Positions 1-5,075 of a stretch of 10,225 nt of DNA are shown here, one piece after another (positions within the stretch are counted from its first letter, which is position 1; each line of letters starts with the position of its first letter). The stretch lies in contig JADGHA010000121.1 of the NCBI GenBank assembly GCA_019689695.1, positions 1-10,225 on the forward strand. The letters run 5' to 3'. The notes beneath the pieces were generated by a model that saw only the letters and a program-made list of their open reading frames with translations, was not told the origin of the DNA and searched no databases. The DNA is from Micromonosporaceae bacterium (lineage in GTDB: Bacteria; Actinomycetota; Actinomycetes; Mycobacteriales; Micromonosporaceae). Position numbers and translations under genes: made by a program.

Positions 1-44
1 CCGCGCGCGGCCAGTCACGCCCGCCCGGCGGCGACCGAAGGTGC

Positions 45-69
45 CCAGCCGGCCGTTCAGGCCGGCTGG
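45..69. terminator. Hairpin downstream of the DksA-like gene
   Basis: A perfect 10-bp inverted repeat (CCAGCCGGCC / GGCCGGCTGG) encloses the 5-nt loop GTTCA. It lies about 60 bp past the stop codon of the minus-strand zinc-finger gene. There is no T-run on either side, so it would be a U-tract-less, GC-rich terminator of the kind often proposed in actinomycetes. It could serve either strand. The rest of positions 1-129 shows no supportable gene. Confidence 0.5.
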
Positions 70-129
70 CTAGCCGCCGGGGCAGGGAAGGGGCGACAGG
101 TGCGCGGCGCCTGTGCCGCGACCGCCTGC

Positions 130-438
130 CTAGCGGCTGCAGGCCACGCACGTTCTGGCGTGCGGGATGATTTCCAGCCGCTCGGGCGGTATCGCCTGGC
201 CGCAGGCTTCGCACTGACCGTAGGTGCCCTGCTCGATCCGGCGGAGTGCTTCGGTGACGTCCGCGAGGCTCTGCCGCGTCGCGGACAGCAGCGCCGCGTG
301 GGTGGCGGGGTCTGCCGGGTCCGCCGTGGTGGCGGTGAGGTCGAGGAGCTGCGCGCTGTGCAGCTCGCTGGTCTGCTGGAGCCGCTCACGGATGCCGGCG
401 AGCCAGTCGTCGTGGTCCTTCGTGTCCAGTGTGCTCAT
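130..438 (-). CDS. DksA/TraR-family C4 zinc-finger protein
   Basis: This 102-residue protein has an N-terminal helical region (about residues 8-70) and a C-terminal four-cysteine zinc finger. The cysteines are at 76, 79, 97 and 100, giving CX2C-X17-CX2C (core YGQCEACG and TCVAC), as in the DksA/TraR family. Family members insert a coiled coil into the RNA polymerase secondary channel or act as small Zn-binding regulators. The acidic DxxDA coiled-coil tip of E. coli DksA is not evident, so a true stringent-response role is unproven. The ATG at 438 is chosen because GGAGGA sits 6-7 nt upstream and because residues encoded further upstream have no family character. A canonical terminator hairpin lies only 33 bp upstream of the ATG, so expression may depend on read-through or on a promoter buried in that hairpin. 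It appears to be monocistronic. Confidence 0.9.
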   Translation of the reverse strand: MSTLDTKDHDDWLAGIRERLQQTSELHSAQLLDLTATTADPADPATHAALLSATRQSLADVTEALRRIEQGTYGQCEACGQAIPPERLEIIPHARTCVACSR

Positions 439-470
439 TCCGTCCTCCAAAGCTGTGATGGATAAAGAAA

Positions 471-500
471 ATCGGGCGGAGCCGGTGTGCTCCGCCCGAT
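471..500 (-). terminator. Intrinsic terminator or attenuator before the dksA-like gene
   Basis: A perfect 12-bp stem (ATCGGGCGGAGC / GCTCCGCCCGAT) has a 6-nt loop. Read on the minus strand, the stem is followed at once by TTTCTTTATCC, a T-rich tract. That polarity fits a Rho-independent terminator for minus-strand transcription. It sits 33 bp upstream of the ATG at 438. It may therefore end a short upstream transcript, or attenuate transcription entering the zinc-finger gene. Confidence 0.8.
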
Positions 501-526
501 GTGTGTCGTGCCTTCCGGCAAGTCGA

Positions 527-658
527 CTACGGCGGAGCCGGCCGCATCGAGCGGTAGTCCGGCCGGCAGGCCCAGGCGATCTGGGCGGGCAGGCAGCGCA
601 CACCGGCGCGGCCGCGGGGCTGCGGGCGCGCGGAAGTGGGAACCTGTACCGCCGTCAT
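527..658 (-). CDS. Possible 43-aa small protein or leader peptide
   Basis: An ATG at 658 opens a 43-codon frame ending in TAG at 527-529. The predicted peptide begins MTAVQVPTSARPQPRGRAG, contains Cys22 and Cys32 and ends in a Pro-rich tail. I do not recognise it. In its favour, it ends 26 bp before a canonical minus-strand terminator, which implies that something is transcribed here. Against it, there is only a weak ribosome-binding site (GGGG close to the ATG) and no clear promoter. It could be a leader peptide, an unrelated small gene or chance. Confidence 0.25.
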   Translation of the reverse strand: MTAVQVPTSARPQPRGRAGVRCLPAQIAWACRPDYRSMRPAPP

Positions 659-734
659 GCCCCAACGGTAGGTCACCTGCCCGGTACCGGCAAGCGACTA
701 GCTACCGCCGCGCCACTACCGAAGGCCGGCTGTT

Positions 735-760
735 TCTTACAGGGTCTGGTTGTGTAAATT
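735..760 (+). promoter_or_regulatory. Possible promoter for the 850-1275 gene
   Basis: An AT-rich patch in otherwise GC-rich DNA contains TAAATT (755-760), a TANNNT-type -10 element. A weak -35 (GTTTCT or TTTCTT) lies 16-17 bp upstream. It would give a leader of about 80 nt before the GTG at 850. The -35 match is poor. Apart from this patch and the possible small ORF, positions 501-849 hold nothing I can support. Confidence 0.3.
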
Positions 761-849
761 CGAGATGTGCGGTACGAGGAGCGTGACCGGGCCGGTAACG
801 GCACGGCGGTGATGGACCAGCGGGTACCGGGTGGCGGAAGGACACTCCG

Positions 850-1275
850 GTGAGCGCCCCGCTGGCGGCCGCCACCGCGCTGACCTTCGTGTGGCTCGGC
901 ATGGTGCTGGCGATCTCCTTTATGGAGGCTCCGCTGAAGTTCCGCGCCCCCGATGTCACCCTCCGCATTGGACTCGGCATCGGCAGGCTGGTCTTCCGCG
1001 CCCTCAACATCGCCGAGGCCGTGCTGGCGGCCGGGCTCATCGGTTCGGTCGTCGCCGGCTCGCCGCCGGCCCGGGTCATCGCGGCCGCGGCCGCCGTCGT
1101 GCTGGTGCTCGTGGTGCAACTGGCGGTGGTGCGGCCGTCCCTGACCCGCCGGTCGGACCGGATCCTCGCCGGCGAGCAGGCGCCCCGCTCGCGCAGCCAC
1201 TACGCCTACGTCGGCCTGGAGGTCGTCAAGGTGGCCGGCCTCGTGGTAGCCGGCAGCCTGCTGCTCGCGGCCTGA
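850..1275 (+). CDS. Four-helix integral membrane protein, function unknown
   Basis: This 141-residue protein is dominated by hydrophobic segments at about residues 5-25, 48-70, 75-94 and 121-141, which suggests four membrane passes. Conserved-looking features are WLGMVLAISFMEAPLKF in helix 1 and the following loop, and GRLVFRALNIAEAVLA entering helix 2. The acidic residues Glu26 and Glu56 lie at helix ends. The layout recalls small DUF4149/TMEM205-like membrane proteins, but I cannot confirm a family by eye. The GTG start at 850 is supported by GGAAGGA about 9 nt upstream. The gene runs tail-to-tail into the ynfA-like gene, with only 12 bp between stop codons. No substrate or partner can be inferred. 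Confidence 0.8.
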   Translation: MSAPLAAATALTFVWLGMVLAISFMEAPLKFRAPDVTLRIGLGIGRLVFRALNIAEAVLAAGLIGSVVAGSPPARVIAAAAAVVLVLVVQLAVVRPSLTRRSDRILAGEQAPRSRSHYAYVGLEVVKVAGLVVAGSLLLAA

Positions 1276-1281
1276 GGCCGC
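1267..1281. terminator. Hairpin with the stop codon as its loop
   Basis: The 6-bp stem GCGGCC / GGCCGC encloses TGA, which is the stop codon of the membrane-protein gene at 1273-1275. It falls in the 12-bp gap between two convergent genes and could help end transcription from either side. The 3-nt loop is tight and there is no U-tract. Confidence 0.4.
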
Positions 1282-1287
1282 AGCGCG

Positions 1288-1620
1288 TCAGCCGCGTGGC
1301 GCGTACATGATCACGGCGACGCCGAGCAGGCAGATCGCGGCGCCGATGACGTCCCACCGGTCGGGGCGGAACTTGTCGACCACCACGCCCCAGGTCAAGG
1401 AGCCGGCGACGAACACGCCACCATACGCGGCCAGGACGCGTCCGAAGTGCGAGTCGGGCTGGAAGGTGGCCACGAAGCCGTACCCGCCCAGCGCGATCAC
1501 CCCGGCGGCGATCCACCACAGGCCCCGGTGTTCCCGGAAGCCCTGCCAGACCAGCCACGCACCGCCGATTTCGGCGATCGCGGCCAGGACGAACAACAGG
1601 ACGGAGCGGACGACGGTCAT
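1288..1620 (-). CDS. YnfA-family (UPF0060) small membrane protein
   Basis: At 110 residues this has the usual YnfA length. Four hydrophobic helices lie at about residues 4-27, 33-52, 62-81 and 90-107. Family signatures visible are AEIGGAWLVW with Glu17 in helix 1, and FGRVLAAYGGVFV followed by WGVVVDKFRPDRWD in the second half. YnfA proteins are distant members of the small multidrug resistance (SMR) superfamily, and some are reported to export cationic compounds. The gene follows the MerR regulator by 37 bp on the same strand, so it is probably the last gene of the MerR operon and a candidate effector exporter. The ATG at 1620 lacks a strong Shine-Dalgarno sequence. The substrate is unknown, and a metal or a cationic toxin is inferred only from the neighbouring regulator. 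Confidence 0.9.
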   Translation of the reverse strand: MTVVRSVLLFVLAAIAEIGGAWLVWQGFREHRGLWWIAAGVIALGGYGFVATFQPDSHFGRVLAAYGGVFVAGSLTWGVVVDKFRPDRWDVIGAAICLLGVAVIMYAPRG

Positions 1621-1657
1621 GGCCGGCACCGTATCTGGGCGTGATCGCCGCTGGCGG

Positions 1658-2116
1658 TCAGGCGGAACCGCTCCGTGCGGCGCCGGCAACCGGGGTTCCT
1701 TCGCCGATGGTGGCGAACGGGATCGGGCAGCGCGAGTTGGCGGCGCAGGCCTCCAGGTCGTCGCAGCCGGCGTCGAGAGCAGCGCGCAGCGTGCCCGCGA
1801 TGACCTGAAGGTCGGCGATCTTCGCCTCGACCTCCGACAGCTTCGCCGCGGCTCGGGCGCGTAGTCCGGGCTCGGCGCGGCGGCCGTGCCGGTGCTGGCC
1901 CGCGTCGAGCATGTCGGCCACCTCATCGAGGGTGAACCCGAGGCGCTGCGCGGCCTTGATCACCCGCAGCACGGTCACCGCCTCCGGTGGGTAGAGCCGG
2001 TGCCCGCCAAGGCTCCGCTCCGGTTCGGCGAGCAGGCCCCGGCGTTCGTAGTATCGCAATGTCTGCGGGTTCACTCCGGCCGCCGCGGCCACCTGGCTCG
2101 TCCGCAGCCCGATCAC
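1658..2116 (-). CDS. MerR-family transcriptional regulator
   Basis: This 152-residue protein has a classic MerR winged helix-turn-helix at residues 4-72 (RTSQVAAAAGVNPQTLRYYE, then RLGFTLDEVADML) and a dimerisation helix at about 84-115. The effector-binding C-terminus carries Cys118, Cys124 and Cys130 (GCDDLEAC, then SRCPIPF). His75 and His77 stand near where classical metal-sensing MerR proteins have their first Cys (about position 82). The Cys-rich tail argues for metal or thiophilic ligand sensing, but the spacing (C-X5-C-X5-C) is not that of mercury MerR (C82, C117, C126), so the ligand is open. The GTG start at 2116 overlaps the TGA of the upstream gene by 4 bp (GTGA), implying translational coupling. 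A MerR-type operator lies at the head of the operon, so autoregulation is likely. Confidence 0.93.
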   Translation of the reverse strand: MIGLRTSQVAAAAGVNPQTLRYYERRGLLAEPERSLGGHRLYPPEAVTVLRVIKAAQRLGFTLDEVADMLDAGQHRHGRRAEPGLRARAAAKLSEVEAKIADLQVIAGTLRAALDAGCDDLEACAANSRCPIPFATIGEGTPVAGAARSGSA

Positions 2117-2445
2117 GAGCCGATCCCTGCCGCTGCCCGGTTAGCGAGCGCGTCAAGCACATCGATGTGGGCGGCGGGCACCTGCACGTCGAGCTGCACC
2201 CCGTCGTCGGTCCTGGCGAACGTGAAGGTGAAGAAGGAGCAGCACTCAGTCTCCCGGCCGGTCAGGTCACGAGCGGTCGGTTCGGCCGCCGGGTCCAGCC
2301 ACCACCGCAGATGGGTAGCGGACAGCCGCCGCTGGCTGCGCACCGCCGTGGCGAGCAAATTGTCGAACTCGGCCAGCCGCAGCGGCCGCTCCGCAGTGGG
2401 CAGGGTGCACGCCTCCGACACCCACACCTCGTCATTCGTGGTCAT
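2113..2445 (-). CDS. Small Cys-Cys motif protein, first gene of the MerR operon
   Basis: This 110-residue soluble-looking protein has no signal peptide or membrane helix. I recognise it only as a kind of hypothetical protein that accompanies MerR regulators in actinobacteria, and I know no assigned function. Visible features are Cys13 (EACTLPTAERPLRLAEFD), a central RWWLDP segment, the vicinal pair Cys68-Cys69 (RETECCSFFTFTF) and a C-terminal LDVQVPAAHIDVLDALANRA helix region. The paired and single cysteines could bind a soft metal or form a redox pair, which is an inference. It is the first gene of the operon, overlaps merR by 4 bp and begins at ATG 2445. There is no Shine-Dalgarno upstream, but a promoter -10 lies about 9 bp away, so the transcript is probably leaderless. 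Confidence 0.85.
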   Translation of the reverse strand: MTTNDEVWVSEACTLPTAERPLRLAEFDNLLATAVRSQRRLSATHLRWWLDPAAEPTARDLTGRETECCSFFTFTFARTDDGVQLDVQVPAAHIDVLDALANRAAAGIGS

Positions 2446-2453
2446 GACCCGAC

Positions 2454-2483
2454 GGTAAACCCGTACCCAGGTACAGGATGCAA
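2454..2483 (-). promoter_or_regulatory. MerR-type promoter and operator of the cassette
   Basis: On the minus strand a -35-like TTGCAT (2478-2483) is followed by an 18-bp spacer (2460-2477) and a -10-like TTTACC (2454-2459). The spacer can be read as 19 bp with TTACCG. It contains the imperfect dyad CCTGTACCTGGGTACGGG, with a GTAC-N4-GTAC core like the Tn501 mer operator. Long spacers with a central dyad are the hallmark of MerR-activated promoters. Transcription would start about 2-3 nt before the ATG at 2445, matching the missing Shine-Dalgarno. Confidence 0.75.
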
Positions 2484-2662
2484 CCCGACAGCGACGTCAA
2501 GCCGTAGCTGACGCCAGGACCGATCGGAGTGGCGCGGCGACAAAGAAGGCGGGCGTTTCCGGCCTCCTTCGGCCGTCCGATTGCTCAGGGTAACGTACTC
2601 GGGATACCGCGAAGCGTAGTTTTCCCAGGCCAGGACGGTAGCGATGAGTTGGATCAAGGGTC

Positions 2663-2691
2663 TTGGCTCGGCTTCTGATTACAGGTAGTGT
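2663..2691 (+). promoter_or_regulatory. Putative housekeeping promoter of the riboswitch leader
   Basis: TTGGCT (2663-2668) and TAGTGT (2686-2691, a TANNNT element) are separated by 17 bp. This is a good match to a HrdB/SigA-type promoter, with a start near 2698, shortly before the riboswitch aptamer. Positions 2484-2660 show no gene. They hold only a weak hairpin around 2545-2575. Confidence 0.55.
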
Positions 2692-2734
2692 GCTGCGCTG
2701 ACTGCTCCGGTGACCTCTCCCGTCGCCCGGACGG

Positions 2735-2878
2735 GCCGGAGCGGCCGCCGAATCGTGGTGACACGAGCCGGGGACCCAGCGTCGTCACTGGGGTGAATCC
2801 GCGGACCGAGGTCCGTGGTAGGGCGCTCTTCCCGCCCGAACCCGTCAGCTAACCCGGTAGGCGGTATCGGAAGGAGAA
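2735..2878 (+). promoter_or_regulatory. ydaO-yuaA type cyclic di-AMP riboswitch
   Basis: The conserved blocks of the ydaO aptamer appear in order. GCCGAATC is at 2747-2754 and CTGGGGTGAATC at 2788-2799. An 8-bp hairpin with loop CGAG spans 2799-2818 and is followed by TAGGG at 2819-2823. CCGAACCCGTCAGCTAACC runs from 2835 and GTAGGC lies just after it, then GGAAGGAG at 2869-2876. This matches the known layout of aptamers that bind c-di-AMP. In actinobacteria the class typically controls cell-wall hydrolases and resuscitation factors, with ligand lowering expression. Here it precedes a secreted C39 peptidase on the same strand by about 290 nt. The exact 5' boundary (stem P1) is uncertain. Confidence 0.93.
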
Positions 2879-2883
2879 GCATC

Positions 2884-2937
2884 GTGTTCGTCTACTCCGT
2901 GGGTCCGCCACCCGCCGCTCGCCTTGTGACCCGGTAA
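2884..2937 (+). CDS. Possible 17-codon upstream ORF in the riboswitch leader
   Basis: GTG at 2884 opens a 17-codon frame (MFVYSVGPPPAARLVTR) ending in TAA at 2935-2937. The conserved GGAAGGAG at the end of the aptamer would act as its Shine-Dalgarno, 7 nt upstream. If translated, ligand binding could hide that site. It may equally be chance, because GGAAGGAG belongs to the aptamer consensus. Confidence 0.2.
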   Translation: MFVYSVGPPPAARLVTR

Positions 2938-2948
2938 CAGCCCTGTCC

Positions 2949-3040
2949 CAGTCCGCGCCGGACCGGTGACGTGCGGGGACTGCCGGGCGAGCGTTCGACC
3001 CGCGGCGCCGCGGCGCGCAGCTGAGCGGTCCCCGCGGCAC
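2949..3040 (+). promoter_or_regulatory. Two competing hairpins in the leader
   Basis: Hairpin A pairs 2949-2956 (CAGTCCGC) with 2973-2982, with a GG bulge. Hairpin B pairs 2971-2980 (GTGCGGGGAC) with 3028-3040 (GTCCCCGCGGCAC), with a 3-nt bulge. Both use 2973-2980, so they exclude each other. The interior of B holds the palindromic CCGCGGCGCCGCGG. They could form the expression platform of the c-di-AMP riboswitch. No U-tract is present, so an intrinsic terminator is not obvious. Confidence 0.35.
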
Positions 3041-3171
3041 ACCCGTTAGCCGGTCGAACTCAGGTCGCCGCCTTGACCCGTGCGGTCCGGGCGGGGGCTT
3101 CTTGCGCCCTCGACCCGGCGGCCGAACCAGGTTCGCGCGACTGGGATGCCGCTCCCAAGACGAGGACCTCC

Positions 3172-4032
3172 ATGACGAACCATCGACATCTGCGCAAGCG
3201 GTTCCGCCATGCCCGCCCGAGCAGGATCGGCCGGGTCTCGCTCCTGTCCGCCGCCGTCAGCGCGGCTGCCGTGGGTGCGCTGCCGGTCAGCCAGGCGATG
3301 AGCGCTACGACAGGTGCCCACCCCGAGCGGAAGGCTGTGGTGGACCTGTCGGCTGCCCAGGGCGTGACCCGGGTCCGCGGGCTGCCTGCCGCCACCCCGG
3401 CAACGGCGGCGGCGACGCCGGCGGCGGCAAAACCCGCCCCCGGCCCGGCCAGCACCACATCACCGGCGAGGCCGGCCACCACGAAGTCACCGACCGCGGC
3501 CGGGAGCGCCGGACCGGCGGCGCCGGCCAGGCTGGAGCTGCACTACAAGTACGCCGTCCAGGTCAACGGCTGGTACTGCGGCCCGGCAGCCACCCAGATC
3601 GCGCTCACCGCCCGGGGCGTGTACCAGAGCCAGGAGGCACTGGCCGCCAAGCTGGGCACCACGGTCAACGGGACCAACTCCTCAGCCGATATCGCCCGGG
3701 TGCTCAACGCCGTGACCAAGACCTCCTTCTACCAGGCCACGTTCGTCCCGAGTAAGTCGGTGACCGCACAGCAGGTCGACCGGCTGCGGTCCGATGTGGT
3801 CAATGCGATCAGTCACGGCTACGCGGCGGTCATGAACGTGGTGGGAAGCGGTCGGGACACCAACGGCAAGGTGTACTCGTTCCCGGGCGGGCACTACATC
3901 ACCGCGGTCGGCTACCGGGACGGCGGCCGGACGGTGAAGATCGCCGACCCGGCGAACGGCTACACCGCCAGCTACTGGATGACTGTGGGCAACCTGGCGC
4001 AGTGGGTCGGGGCCCGGGGGTACGCTGCCTAG
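3172..4032 (+). CDS. Secreted C39-family cysteine peptidase
   Basis: This 286-residue precursor has a basic N-terminus (about residues 1-20, many Arg/His), a hydrophobic stretch (about 21-40) and a likely signal-peptidase site near QAMSA (about 45). An Ala/Pro/Thr-rich low-complexity linker follows at about 70-122. The C-terminal domain (125-286) is Peptidase_C39-like: Gln130 and Cys136 in QVNGWYCGPAATQ, His241 in GGHYITAVGY and Asp259 in VKIADPA form the expected papain-like catalytic set. Lacking an ABC-transporter domain, it is not a bacteriocin exporter and probably acts outside the membrane on peptides or wall material. ATG 3172 is chosen over an in-frame start 99 bp upstream because GAGGA lies about 8 nt before it and the signal peptide then starts properly. 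A c-di-AMP riboswitch in its leader links it to wall homeostasis. Confidence 0.9.
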   Translation: MTNHRHLRKRFRHARPSRIGRVSLLSAAVSAAAVGALPVSQAMSATTGAHPERKAVVDLSAAQGVTRVRGLPAATPATAAATPAAAKPAPGPASTTSPARPATTKSPTAAGSAGPAAPARLELHYKYAVQVNGWYCGPAATQIALTARGVYQSQEALAAKLGTTVNGTNSSADIARVLNAVTKTSFYQATFVPSKSVTAQQVDRLRSDVVNAISHGYAAVMNVVGSGRDTNGKVYSFPGGHYITAVGYRDGGRTVKIADPANGYTASYWMTVGNLAQWVGARGYAA

Positions 4033-4038
4033 CCGCGC

Positions 4039-4245
4039 CTACCCGACCAGCTCGTACCCGGCCTCGTCGACCGCCGCGCGCACGGCGTCGGTGTCGAGAG
4101 GCTGCTCACTGGTCACGGTGACCTGGCCGCTCTCCAGGTCCACATCCACCTCGCGTACCCCGGGCAGCGCGCCGACCTCGGACGACACCGCGTTGACGCA
4201 GTGCCCGCAGGTCATGCCCTTCACCCGGTAGGTGGCCGTGGTCAT
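4039..4245 (-). CDS. copZ: CopZ-like copper chaperone (HMA domain)
   Basis: This 68-residue protein is one heavy-metal-associated domain. MTCGHC (Cys13, Cys16) follows the first beta-strand, and the rest keeps the beta-alpha-beta-beta-alpha-beta pattern (VREVDVDLESGQVTV, then AVRAAVDEAGYELVG). Such proteins bind Cu(I) between the two cysteines and hand it to P-type ATPases or to the regulator CsoR. The ATG at 4245 has GGAGAGGAG upstream. A CsoR-like palindrome overlaps its promoter, supporting copper induction. No copA ATPase or csoR lies in the window, so this is either a stand-alone chaperone or a detached part of a copper regulon. It converges on the peptidase gene with 6 bp between the stops. 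Confidence 0.92.
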   Translation of the reverse strand: MTTATYRVKGMTCGHCVNAVSSEVGALPGVREVDVDLESGQVTVTSEQPLDTDAVRAAVDEAGYELVG

Positions 4246-4277
4246 CGCCGTACTCCTCTCCGACTGGTCGCCTGACG

Positions 4278-4307
4278 AGCATATACCCCTGGGGGGTACG
4301 CGGAGAA
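4278..4307 (-). promoter_or_regulatory. Copper-type promoter with CsoR-like operator
   Basis: The palindrome TATACCCCTGGGGGGTAC (4282-4299 on the plus strand) has TACCCC / GGGGTA arms, the form of actinobacterial CsoR boxes. On the minus strand a -10 TATGCT (4278-4283) overlaps one end of it. A weak -35 TTCTCC (4302-4307) lies 18 bp upstream of the -10. Repressor binding would cover the spacer and -10. The gap to the copZ-like ATG is about 30 nt. Confidence 0.65.
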
Positions 4308-4407
4308 CGTGTTCAAGGCCACCCCTCGCCGGCACCGTCCGGCACCGCGCGGGCTGGTTCCGGGCCTTGGCCGACCGGGTACCGGTGGCCGTGGCCGGGT
4401 TGGCGCG

Positions 4408-4581
4408 GTGACGTTGTGGCAGCGTTTTAAGGTTCTTTTCGAGGTGTGGTTCGAGCGCGTGGAGCTGGTCGGCGCTGCCTGGCTCTACTGGACCAGCGAC
4501 AACTGGGTCCGGTGTTTCCCGGCCGCCGCGGATGAGGTCGTGGGCAAGCCGGCACCGGTACCGGCGGGGGTGTACTCGTGA
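4408..4581 (+). CDS. Small unknown protein coupled to the GNAT gene
   Basis: A GTG at 4408 opens a 57-codon frame (MTLWQRFKVLFEVWFERVELV...). The predicted product has an aromatic, Trp-rich amphipathic first half with five Trp residues and one Cys, and a Pro/Val-rich end. Nearly all third codon positions after the first ten codons are G or C, as in real genes of this genome. Its TGA overlaps the next gene's start in GTGA, typical of translational coupling. The frame is also open upstream to a GTG at 4309, but that would run into the copZ promoter and gives an Arg/Gly-rich segment, so the shorter form is preferred. There is no good Shine-Dalgarno. I do not recognise a family. Confidence 0.45.
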   Translation: MTLWQRFKVLFEVWFERVELVGAAWLYWTSDNWVRCFPAAADEVVGKPAPVPAGVYS

Positions 4582-5075
4582 AGATCCGACCCATGGTGGC
4601 CGCGGACGCCGAGGCTGTGCTGCGCATCTACCAGGCCGGCCTGGACACCGGGCAGGCCAGTTTCGAGACCTCCGCGCCGTCGTGGCCGGCGTTCGACGCC
4701 GGCAAGCTGCCCGAGCACCGCCACGTCGCGGTAGACGAGCGGGACGTTGTACTGGGGTGGGTTGCGGTATCGCCGGTGTCGAGCAGGTGCGTGTATGCCG
4801 GAGTCGTCGAGCACTCCGTGTACGTCGACCCGAACGCGCAGGGCCGGGGGATCGGCCGGGCACTGCTGGATGCGCTGATCGCGTCCACCGAGGAGGCCGG
4901 GATCTGGACCATCCAGTCCGGCATCTTCCCGGAGAACACCGCCAGCCTCGCGCTGCACCGGCGAGCCGGGTTCCGCGTCGTCGGCGTCCGCGAGCGGGTC
5001 GGCCGGCACGCCGCCCAAGGGAACCGGTGGCGCGACGTGGTGCTCGTGGAACGCCGCAGCCCGATCGTCCATTAA
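4578..5075 (+). CDS. GNAT N-acetyltransferase, phosphinothricin acetyltransferase-like
   Basis: This 165-residue protein covers a whole GNAT domain. The opening IRPMVAADAEAVLRIY, the segment ASFETSAPSWPAFD, the VVEHSVYVDP strand (Glu79), the acetyl-CoA pyrophosphate loop QGRGIGRALL (88-97) and GIFPENTASLALHRRAGFR (115-133) are in the order seen in the PAT/Bar-like subgroup. Enzymes of this group acetylate amino groups of small molecules such as phosphinothricin, methionine sulfoximine or arsinothricin. The true substrate cannot be read from sequence. The GTG start at 4578 overlaps the upstream small ORF by 4 bp. The alternative of a general amino-acid or metabolite acetylase is equally open. 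Confidence 0.9.
   Translation: MKIRPMVAADAEAVLRIYQAGLDTGQASFETSAPSWPAFDAGKLPEHRHVAVDERDVVLGWVAVSPVSSRCVYAGVVEHSVYVDPNAQGRGIGRALLDALIASTEEAGIWTIQSGIFPENTASLALHRRAGFRVVGVRERVGRHAAQGNRWRDVVLVERRSPIVH

Noticed and set aside
1658..2116. Assigning the regulator as a mercury-specific MerR
   Set aside because: The three C-terminal cysteines do not match the C82/C117/C126 pattern, and no merA, merT or merP gene is present.
2442..2657. A 71-codon minus-strand frame upstream of the MerR operon
   Set aside because: It overlaps the MerR-type promoter and the ATG of the next gene, has no ribosome-binding site and shows no recognisable motif.
3073..3171. N-terminal extension of the C39 peptidase from an upstream in-frame start
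   Set aside because: It would put 33 non-hydrophobic residues before the signal peptide and has no Shine-Dalgarno, whereas ATG 3172 has one.
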